Of a DNA stretch of 64,000 nucleotides, positions 7,783 through 15,669 are shown piece by piece (position 1 is the first letter of the stretch; every line of letters starts with the position of its first letter). Source of the DNA: Formosa algae (lineage in GTDB: Bacteria > Bacteroidota > Bacteroidia > Flavobacteriales > Flavobacteriaceae). Where the stretch lies: positions 1 through 64,000 of the forward strand of contig NZ_LMAK01000082.1 in assembly GCF_001439665.1 (NCBI RefSeq). Direction: 5' to 3'. Both the position numbers and the translations under genes were made by a program. The notes under the pieces are model-generated. The model saw only the letters and a list, made by a program, of their open reading frames with translations. It had not been told where the DNA came from and searched no databases.

Positions 7783-10551
7783 TTGACCTTGAGAATTTTA
7801 ATAATAGTATTCGCATTTTTTATTTCTACTTCGTTGTCTGCTCAGAAATTTACTTTAGAGGGCATTGTAAAAGACCAAGAATCTAATGTTCTAGATGGTG
7901 CAACGGTATATGTTCAAAGTATTTCAGATAGTATTCCTATTGCATATAGCATAACCAATAAAAACGGTGAATTCTCTTTGCAAGTCAATACCGAAGACGA
8001 TTCTAAAGCCATTTTTAATGTGGCCTATATGGGCTTTAAACCTTATTTGAAAGATATCAATGTGCCTTCTAGTAAAGCATTGAATATTGGAGTTGTAGTG
8101 CTAGAAGATCAGGTAGAAGAATTAAATGTAGTCTCCATTATAGGAAAAGCACCACCCGTTATTATTAAAAAAGATACAATAGAATATAATGCAGATAGTT
8201 TTAAAACTTTGCCAAATGATAAAGCCGAAGATTTATTAAAAAAATTACCTGGAATTGAAATTGATTTGGATGGAAATATTACCATGAATGGTGTGGAAGT
8301 GGAAGCTATTAATGTGGATGGAATGCGTTTCTTTGGTGAAAAGAATGGAGAAGTGGCGCTTAAAAATTTACCAAGTCAAGTGATAGATAAAGTGCAAGTG
8401 ACCGATTACAAAAGTAACATGCAAAAGTTTACAGGCGAGGAATCCGATTCGGGAACTAAAGAAATTAACCTCACTATAAAAAAAGGAAAAAATAGAGCTT
8501 CGTTTGGAGATGTTAAATTGGGCTATGGAACCGATGATAAATATCAAGTCAATACTAATATATTTAAATTAATTGAGGGAAAACAACTGGGACTAATTGC
8601 AGGTTCCAATAATATAAACATGTCTAGAGGATTTAATGCATTACCCGATGCCGAAACCAGTACAGGTTATATAGAATCTGATTTTGTGGGAGCAAACTAT
8701 ACCAAAGGAAAATGGAATGAAACCCGTGTTAATGGGAATTACAGGTATAGCGCCCAAAGTACCGATAACGAACAAATTAGTAAGACCGAAAATTTTTTAC
8801 CAGATTTAAATTATATCACAGATTCTGAAAGTTCAAGTTTTAGAGACACCGATAACCATAAAGCAGGAGCCGATTTAAAATTTATTCTATTGCCTAAAGA
8901 CAAAACGTCTAATAATAAGGTGCAATTGTCTAACGAAACAGATTTTAATGCAAACAGCTCTACTTCAGGATCGGTTTCTAATAAAATTTCAGCATATAGT
9001 AATGGCGATTTAGTTAGCGATTATTCGGCTACAAATAATACTGAAGCAACGAGTTATGAGTTCAAGAATGCGTTTAGCGTAACTCCAATTGTAGGAACGG
9101 GGAGGGATTACTTGAATATAAACTTAGGAACAAATTTTACTCAGGGCGATTCAGAAAGTGAAACACATTCACAAAATATACTTTATAATAGCGATACAAC
9201 AGTTAATCAAGATCAAATAAGTGATCTTACAGATAATAGTACAGATATTAGCTTAAGTGCAATTTGGAGTAAAGAGGTATTTACAAATTTTAGAATGATG
9301 CCGGAATATGATGTGAGTATAAACTCTGAGAAAAATGAAAAATTGATTTATGATTACAACGAAAACACGGCAGAGTTTGATGATTTTAATGAAATATTAA
9401 GTTCTGATAGTAAATACATCACAACAACCATTAGGCCTGCGTTAAGAATGCGGTACGATTATAAGTATTTCCGTTTTGAAGTAGAGGGTGCTCGTACCAC
9501 AACTTATAGAAATTATAAAGATGCTTTGGTGGAAGCACGCGATTTTAAGAAGGAATTTGATTATCTAACCTATTCTGGAAGGATACGATATCGAGATAAA
9601 AACGGGTATAAAAACATAAATTTAAATTACAATCAAAATGTAGATTTACCATCTGCGAACCAATTGCAACCTGTTGCAGATGTAAGTAATATTACGCATG
9701 TTTATATCGGAAATCCTAACTTAGAGCCAGAAATTAATCATGATATTAAGTTTCAATATCAAAATAATTTAGCTTTTAATAATATAACTATTTCAGGAAA
9801 TGCTAGAGCGTTATTTGTGCAAGACAAAATTATTAGCTCAACAATTACAAATACAGATTTAAATAAATACACGACTTACGATAATATAAATGGGGACTAT
9901 TCTTTTTCAGGAAATGCGGCCGTGTCAAAATCATATTACAATAAAAAAACAAATCTGAATTTAAATTTACGATTAAACGGAAGCTATAATAATACGTTAT
10001 CCATACAGAATGCGGTGACATTTACCGCGAAAACAACCACTTTTAAACCGTCTTTTTCTTTTAGATATTCTTACGATAATACACTAGATTTAAGTTTAGC
10101 TTATAGTTATACCACTAACAAAAGTGTGTATGATACTAATGAATTTAATGATAATGAATACTTTGTTCAGAATGTAGATGTTGATACTAATATCTTTTTT
10201 ATTAAAAATGTGTTTTTGTCAAATAAAGTCGCTTACCGCTATAATAGTCGTGTAGGAGATGAATTCGATGGCGATGCTATTTTTTGGAATGTCGGACTTG
10301 GTTTAGAACTTTGGGATAATAAAGCAACTGTTACTTTAGTTGGTTACGATATTTTAGGGAAAAATAATGGATACAGAAGAATTGTGTCAGACACTTATAT
10401 TCAAGATGTAGAAAATAAAATATTAGAACAGTATTTTATGTTGAACTTTACTTATAAGTTCGGACGCTTTGCTGGCCAGAATATGAATGTAGGAGACCGC
10501 CGCGGAAAAAACAGAAGAAGTGGAGGTCGTTCTGGTGGTGGGAGAAGATAA
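7783..10551 (+). CDS. TonB-dependent-receptor-like outer-membrane beta-barrel protein (OMP_b-brl_3 type)
   Basis: The roughly 920-residue product has a signal peptide ending SLSAQ, a carboxypeptidase-regulatory-like beta-sandwich (~24-110: LEGIVKDQESNVLDGATVYV), a plug-like region (~130-235: AEDLLKKLPGIEIDLDGN and NVDGMRFFGEKNGE) and a long beta-barrel. The tail is unusually basic and Gly-rich (GDRRGKNRRSGG and onward). This matches the Flavobacteria outer-membrane-protein beta-barrel family related to TonB-dependent receptors, not a canonical SusC, and no SusD partner is adjacent. There is no ATG: an in-frame stop at 7768-7770 leaves TTG at 7783 or TTG at 7789. The latter gives MRILIIVFAFF, a more natural signal n-region. 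It may take up an oligosaccharide or another ligand; the substrate is unknown. Confidence 0.8.
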   Translation: MTLRILIIVFAFFISTSLSAQKFTLEGIVKDQESNVLDGATVYVQSISDSIPIAYSITNKNGEFSLQVNTEDDSKAIFNVAYMGFKPYLKDINVPSSKALNIGVVVLEDQVEELNVVSIIGKAPPVIIKKDTIEYNADSFKTLPNDKAEDLLKKLPGIEIDLDGNITMNGVEVEAINVDGMRFFGEKNGEVALKNLPSQVIDKVQVTDYKSNMQKFTGEESDSGTKEINLTIKKGKNRASFGDVKLGYGTDDKYQVNTNIFKLIEGKQLGLIAGSNNINMSRGFNALPDAETSTGYIESDFVGANYTKGKWNETRVNGNYRYSAQSTDNEQISKTENFLPDLNYITDSESSSFRDTDNHKAGADLKFILLPKDKTSNNKVQLSNETDFNANSSTSGSVSNKISAYSNGDLVSDYSATNNTEATSYEFKNAFSVTPIVGTGRDYLNINLGTNFTQGDSESETHSQNILYNSDTTVNQDQISDLTDNSTDISLSAIWSKEVFTNFRMMPEYDVSINSEKNEKLIYDYNENTAEFDDFNEILSSDSKYITTTIRPALRMRYDYKYFRFEVEGARTTTYRNYKDALVEARDFKKEFDYLTYSGRIRYRDKNGYKNINLNYNQNVDLPSANQLQPVADVSNITHVYIGNPNLEPEINHDIKFQYQNNLAFNNITISGNARALFVQDKIISSTITNTDLNKYTTYDNINGDYSFSGNAAVSKSYYNKKTNLNLNLRLNGSYNNTLSIQNAVTFTAKTTTFKPSFSFRYSYDNTLDLSLAYSYTTNKSVYDTNEFNDNEYFVQNVDVDTNIFFIKNVFLSNKVAYRYNSRVGDEFDGDAIFWNVGLGLELWDNKATVTLVGYDILGKNNGYRRIVSDTYIQDVENKILEQYFMLNFTYKFGRFAGQNMNVGDRRGKNRRSGGRSGGGRR

Positions 10552-10590
10552 TCTCATGTATTCTAGATCCATTATAATTCATTAGAAGTA

Positions 10591-10632
10591 TACAAACACC
10601 CCATTTTAGACATCTAAAATGGGGTGTTTGTA
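10591..10632. terminator. Perfect 20-bp inverted repeat, probable terminator
   Basis: The arm at 10591-10610 is exactly complementary to the arm at 10613-10632, with two central bases; a physical loop would open a few more. The stem contains a run of four G-C pairs (CCCC/GGGG). It begins 40 bases after the receptor stop codon and ends the transcription unit. There is no long T-run afterwards, so it could also act as an mRNA 3'-end stabiliser. Confidence 0.75.
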
Positions 10633-11450
10633 TTTCGATACTTTCGCAGATATAAAAGTACCGACAGATCTCTGTAGTTTACTTTTTTGATATCAAAAAA
10701 AAACAGTCATTATTTAGTATTGAAAAGTTAAGTATTGTGTGGTCCTTATTCTTTTGTGTTTTTTATTGTTTTTAATAATTCTATCCAAGAATTAACGACG
10801 ATTTAGTCTAGTATATTTGAAGTTTATTGTGTTGCAAATGAATAGGTTTACTTGTGTTTTTATGCGAGGCTTTATACTGAAGAAGTGTCAAATACATAAA
10901 ATTAACGTGTCGTTTTTAGTATTGCCTTATAAAATGAACTGTAATTTTTAGAATTCGGCAAAATTTAACAAAAGTTGATTAGAGCAATTACCATCAAGAC
11001 CTCACTATATATGGGGGGATTAGGTTCCTCATTTCCGTTTGGTTGAATTCAGCAAAATAAAAGCAAGACAAGAGTAAGCCTTTTTCAGGAAGGTGGATGC
11101 ATATTTGTGTATACCAACTAAAATCATAGTCAAATTCATGAAGAAACAATACGTTTAAAAGATTCCAGTTTTCAATAATAACGAGTTAAAAATTAGTAGA
11201 TCCTTTTAGTATGAAAATTGTATAAAAGGAGAAGATTATAAACATAATTTACGTTTTAAAATCTAAATAAAAACTCACATAAAACGCTTCAAATTCAATA
11301 ATGATATTTTTATTCTGAAAACTATAAATCTATTACATTAATTGTTTTACAAACTCATAATTGATTTTATTTTTTATGAAGACTAATGTCTAAGATTTAC
11401 AATAATCATTTTTTTTTTAGTGTGGTAAACAAGTAATAGAATTTTAAAAG
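10633..11450. other. Long AT-rich intergenic region upstream of the esterase/fucanase block
   Basis: Over 800 bases hold no convincing gene. Visible items: a perfect 18-bp palindrome at 10683-10700 (T-run, GATATC, A-run), a GGGGGG run at 11013-11018 followed 16 bases later by CCGTTT (11035-11040), and a T-run just before the esterase at about 11409-11418. It presumably carries the promoter and leader for the fucanase operon. A 29-codon open frame at 10862-10951 is not credible as a gene. Confidence 0.5.
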
Positions 11451-12542
11451 ATGAATCGATTTTTAATATATGTGTTGTGTTTTTCAGGAGTAATACATGC
11501 TCAAAATTCTAATCAATTGGAATTTCATAAAACCGAATTTCAAAAATTAGATAGTAATACAAATGGTGTATTAGAGCAATCTGAAATTAACCAAATTTGG
11601 AAACAGATTAGAACACAAGATATAGACAATAGCAAAACGCTAACTCTAGAAGAGTTTTCAAACTACGAGATCCCATACCTTAAAACAGATGGAAAAATAG
11701 AGTTAAATATTAAATATAAATCTACACGAGAAGAGGACTTGTATTTAGATATTTATTACCCAGATACAAAAATTACTAATAAAACTTATCCCATCATGTT
11801 GTACACGCATGGCGGTGGCTGGTTTAATGGGAGTAAAGAAAATATTGTAAAATCGCCTGTCAAAGAACCGTTCTTAGAATTGGTAAAACAAGGTTTTGCT
11901 GTGGTTTCTATTAATTACCGTCTTACCAGAATGCAATCAGTTTTAATGCGGGATTGTGTTATAGATGCTATGGATGCAGTGCGTTATTTGTCTAAACATG
12001 CAGATGATTTAAATCTGAATGCAAATCAAGTGTATGTGTTAGGGGATTCTGCTGGCGGACAAATAGCACAAATGATAACGCTTGCAGATCCAAATGATTT
12101 TAAAGGCGATGAGCAATTATATGGACACCCGTATAACGTTATTGCCGGGGTGTCTTGGTATGGGCCATCAGATTTTACAATTCAAAAACTCTTTGAAACA
12201 GACGATCCGACTAAAGAAGCTGATCGCTTCAGTTCTAGAATCACCAAAACAGAGTCCAATCCAACCAAAATGGCTGAAATGTATAAAGAAATGAGTCCGA
12301 TCTTTTACTTGTCTAAAGATAGTCCACCATTATTTATGATGGCTGCCGATGATGATACTACTATTCCTGTGGGGCATGCGACCCATATGAAAGCACAAGC
12401 AAATCGTATAGGAGCAAATGTCGATATGTTTATTGTAAAACAAGCAGGACACAATTGGAGAAAAGCAGGTGGTGAAATTATACCTCCTTTAGAAGATATT
12501 ACAAAACGAACCGTAGAATTTTTTCAAAAATATAAATTATAA
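11451..12542 (+). CDS. Secreted alpha/beta-hydrolase (carbohydrate esterase-like) with N-terminal EF-hand pair
   Basis: The 363-residue product has a signal peptide ending VIHAQ. Residues ~32-75 contain two EF-hand-like calcium loops (DSNTNGVLEQSE and DIDNSKTLTLEE). The alpha/beta-hydrolase domain follows with an oxyanion-hole motif HGGGWF (H120-G123), a nucleophile elbow GDSAGG (S200), an acidic cluster at D300-D302 and the catalytic His in QAGHNW (H334). This is the layout of feruloyl/acetyl-esterase-like enzymes of polysaccharide loci. Fucoidans are often O-acetylated, so deacetylation before GH107 attack is a reasonable inference. It is the first gene of the fucanase block, 48 bases before the first GH107 gene. 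Confidence 0.8.
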   Translation: MNRFLIYVLCFSGVIHAQNSNQLEFHKTEFQKLDSNTNGVLEQSEINQIWKQIRTQDIDNSKTLTLEEFSNYEIPYLKTDGKIELNIKYKSTREEDLYLDIYYPDTKITNKTYPIMLYTHGGGWFNGSKENIVKSPVKEPFLELVKQGFAVVSINYRLTRMQSVLMRDCVIDAMDAVRYLSKHADDLNLNANQVYVLGDSAGGQIAQMITLADPNDFKGDEQLYGHPYNVIAGVSWYGPSDFTIQKLFETDDPTKEADRFSSRITKTESNPTKMAEMYKEMSPIFYLSKDSPPLFMMAADDDTTIPVGHATHMKAQANRIGANVDMFIVKQAGHNWRKAGGEIIPPLEDITKRTVEFFQKYKL

Positions 12543-12590
12543 GGAAGAACACACAACCAATATACAAACAACAAACTAAAACCAAAACCA

Positions 12591-15500
12591 ATGCAAACAA
12601 CTACTAACTATGTTTACTTTTTTTTATTATGCTTATTTACGGCAAATATATCGCTTCATGCTCAACAAATTCCAGATCCGGATCAAGGCTTAAGAGCCGA
12701 ATGGATGCGTGGCTCCTATGGAATGCTCTGGTTACCAGAACGTAATTTTAACGGGAATATTGAGGGAATACGAATAGATGAGTTTATAACTCAAATAAAA
12801 GATATTCGTACCGTCGATTATGTTCAATTACCGCTAACAAGTCCAAATATTTTTTCTCCAATACATGTTGGTCCACACTCCTTAATTGAAAGTTTTTGGG
12901 AAGGTGACACCGATGCAAATGGTGATCCGATTAATCTTGCCGTTCCTAGAGAATCTGTAGATGATCCACTTTTAAGTTGGTTAAAAGCCTTGAGAGCTGC
13001 GGGATTAAAGGCAGAGATTTATGTGAATTCTTATAATTTACTGGCAAGAATTCCAGAGGATACGCAAGAAGATTATCCAGATGTATCAGAACGTTGGATG
13101 GAATGGTGTGATACTAATCCGGAGGCGCAGGCTTTTATAGCCAGTCAAGACTTTCATGAAGGCGATGGCAGACGTAAGTATATGTTTTGTTATGCAGAAT
13201 TTATTCTTAAAGAATATGCTAATCGTTATGGCGATTTAATTGACGCTTGGTGTTTCGACTCCGCAGATAATATTATGGAAGGCGAGTGTGGCGATGATCC
13301 AGCATCAGACGATATTGATGACCAAAGAATTTATCAGGCCTTTGCCGAAGCATGTCACTCAGGGAATCCTAAAGCAGCGATTTCATTCAATAATAGTGTG
13401 GGTGATCGTGAAGGAAATCCGTTTACAACAGCAACTTATTTTGATGATTATACTTTTGGACATCCGTTTGGAGGCGCCGGGAATATGGTCGAGAATGAAA
13501 CCTTGTATGGTTACAATTTTGGAGTTATAGAATGGATGGATGACTATAATGGAAGTGCATTTCTTGACGATGACAGAACGTGGAATGATAATGTCGTATC
13601 GCATTATTTTCCTAAACAAAGTGCAACCTCTTGGAATGCTGGAAATACGCCTTGTTTAACAGACGACCAATTTGTAGAATGGACAAGTAAAGGAATAATT
13701 GATGGAGGAGCTATAACTTGGGGAACACCGTTAATACGTACGAATTTAGAAAATTCTCCAGTATTAACTTTACGTGATTATGCGGTTACGCAGTTCGAAC
13801 TTACAGATGCTTATTTAAAAGAATTTCAATCCCCAGGCGCACCTAATTGGTCCAGACAATATACTATTTTACCTCCAGCTTATTTAGGGCAAACTTATGC
13901 ACATACTTTAGTGGAGGGTGTCGATTTTTGGGATCCAGAACAAGTTGGAATTACAAATCTTACAATAGCATCTGGAACTTTACCAGAATGGTTAACAATT
14001 ACAGAAACAGAAGAAGGTGTTTGGGCCTTAAGTGGTACGCCAACAGAATCTGAGGCTACAGATTATACATTTGAATTTAGTGCACAAGATGCTGATGGTA
14101 CAACCAATAGAGAGGTAGAATTACAAGTAATGAAGTTAGGAGAAGGCTTTATTGATTTAGAAGATGGTACGCCAGTATGGTTTTCAAATCCATTAGTATT
14201 AGACAATGCAATCGCATTAAGTACCTATACAGGTCTTTTAGAAACAACTGTTGATGTTTTTGATTTTGAGGACGATGCGCTAACAATTACTAAAATATCA
14301 GGTCCAGAATGGCTAGTTGTTACTGATGATGCTCAAGGGTTATGGCGTTTAAGTGGCATACCAACAGCGGCAGATGCTGGCGAAAATTCATTTATATTTA
14401 GTGTTAACGATGGTGTTTTGTCTTCAGAAACAGAAATAAAAATAATAGTAGATCATGTCTCAGGGTTTACTGATTTGGGAGATGGAACACCTGTTTGGTC
14501 TGCTTCAACATATAACCTTCCAGATGCTAATGCTACATTTGCATATAATTATACTTTGGAATTAGGAAAAGAATATTATGATTTTGAAGGTGATGCATTA
14601 ACGATCACCAAAGTGGCAGGTCCAGATTGGCTTACCATTCAGGAAACATCTACAAGAGTTTTAACCTTAAGCGGCACACCTATAAATACAGATGAAGGTG
14701 AAAATAGTATTACGCTTAATTTAAGTGATGGTGTAAACTCATCGAATACAGAACTTATTTTAACTGTTATTCCTACCGAAATTAGCGACAGTAACGTTCA
14801 AGTAAAGGCGGCTGCAAATACTAATTATGGTATTAATACGGTCGCAACTATGTATTCTGAAACGTTAACTGCTCCAGATGGTATGGCGACGTTTAGGATT
14901 TCTATAGATGTTACACCTACGGAACCTTTTGCTATTACTTCTGGTGCATCAGGAGGTGATTCTACAGAAAATTCTTGGGGAATGGGAGATGGCTCAACAA
15001 CCAATCAAGAAACTTTATTTAGAGGATCAGACAATCAAGCCGTAGAAAACATTAACAATATTCAAATTATCGATTTTGATGCGCATGGTGGCTCTATTTC
15101 AGAAGAAGATATTACAGGTGTATTTAAGTCAATTACTTTAGTGAATGCTCAAAATGCTAACGATTTATTTTCAATTACTGTAGAATCTGTGGTGTCAACG
15201 CCTAGAGCTGCATTAGAAGCCACAGAAACTATCGATTTAGCAACTGAGACAGGACTTAGTGATGATACAGAAATTACAGAATTTATTATTGGTACAGCTA
15301 ATGATGCAACAGCAAACAGATGGTCAGTAGACGGAATTACGGTATATGTGTTTGTGGAAGGTTATACTTTATCATCACCAGATCTTTATTTAACCGAAGG
15401 GTTCAGACTATATCCGAACCCAGCAACAGATGATATTTTATTGAATATGCCAATATATTCCGCTCGCATTATGGATATCACAGGTAAGGTGGTTAAGGTC

Positions 15501-15617
15501 TATACTTCAGCAACTCAAAATATAGACGTTTCTCAATTATCAGAAGGTGTGTATTTTCTTAAAGGTCTTAATAATGTAGGAGAGACTGTAGTTAAAAAGT
15601 TTGTGAAGCGTAATTAA
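12591..15617 (+). CDS. GH107 endo-alpha-L-fucanase (fucoidanase) with three Ig-like repeats and T9SS tail
   Basis: Secreted endo-fucanase, 1008 residues, starting after a CA-rich leader. Signal peptide ends LHAQQ. The catalytic domain (~26-417) carries AWCFDSAD with candidate nucleophile D223 and FGHPFGGAG with candidate acid/base H291. These are separated by 68 residues, the same spacing as I recall for the catalytic D226/H294 of FcnA (GH107). Three putative-Ig repeats follow (~417-517, 518-623, 624-728), each with a WL(T/V) core and LSG(T/I)P. An unrecognised ~190-residue module (~735-925) comes next, then a type IX secretion domain (~935-1008; FRLYPNPATDD to the end). GH107 enzymes cleave alpha-1,4 linkages in sulfated fucans. 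Size and layout match my recollection of FFA1 from Formosa algae and FcnA. Confidence 0.9.
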   Translation: MQTTTNYVYFFLLCLFTANISLHAQQIPDPDQGLRAEWMRGSYGMLWLPERNFNGNIEGIRIDEFITQIKDIRTVDYVQLPLTSPNIFSPIHVGPHSLIESFWEGDTDANGDPINLAVPRESVDDPLLSWLKALRAAGLKAEIYVNSYNLLARIPEDTQEDYPDVSERWMEWCDTNPEAQAFIASQDFHEGDGRRKYMFCYAEFILKEYANRYGDLIDAWCFDSADNIMEGECGDDPASDDIDDQRIYQAFAEACHSGNPKAAISFNNSVGDREGNPFTTATYFDDYTFGHPFGGAGNMVENETLYGYNFGVIEWMDDYNGSAFLDDDRTWNDNVVSHYFPKQSATSWNAGNTPCLTDDQFVEWTSKGIIDGGAITWGTPLIRTNLENSPVLTLRDYAVTQFELTDAYLKEFQSPGAPNWSRQYTILPPAYLGQTYAHTLVEGVDFWDPEQVGITNLTIASGTLPEWLTITETEEGVWALSGTPTESEATDYTFEFSAQDADGTTNREVELQVMKLGEGFIDLEDGTPVWFSNPLVLDNAIALSTYTGLLETTVDVFDFEDDALTITKISGPEWLVVTDDAQGLWRLSGIPTAADAGENSFIFSVNDGVLSSETEIKIIVDHVSGFTDLGDGTPVWSASTYNLPDANATFAYNYTLELGKEYYDFEGDALTITKVAGPDWLTIQETSTRVLTLSGTPINTDEGENSITLNLSDGVNSSNTELILTVIPTEISDSNVQVKAAANTNYGINTVATMYSETLTAPDGMATFRISIDVTPTEPFAITSGASGGDSTENSWGMGDGSTTNQETLFRGSDNQAVENINNIQIIDFDAHGGSISEEDITGVFKSITLVNAQNANDLFSITVESVVSTPRAALEATETIDLATETGLSDDTEITEFIIGTANDATANRWSVDGITVYVFVEGYTLSSPDLYLTEGFRLYPNPATDDILLNMPIYSARIMDITGKVVKVYTSATQNIDVSQLSEGVYFLKGLNNVGETVVKKFVKRN

Positions 15618-15669
15618 CCATTACCTAAATTTTGCAATCTAATATTTAATCAAACAAACCTTACTAATT

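Noticed and set aside
10862-10951. 29-codon open frame in the long intergenic region
   Set aside because: Short, with no start-site context and no recognisable protein features; open frames of this length are expected by chance in AT-rich DNA.
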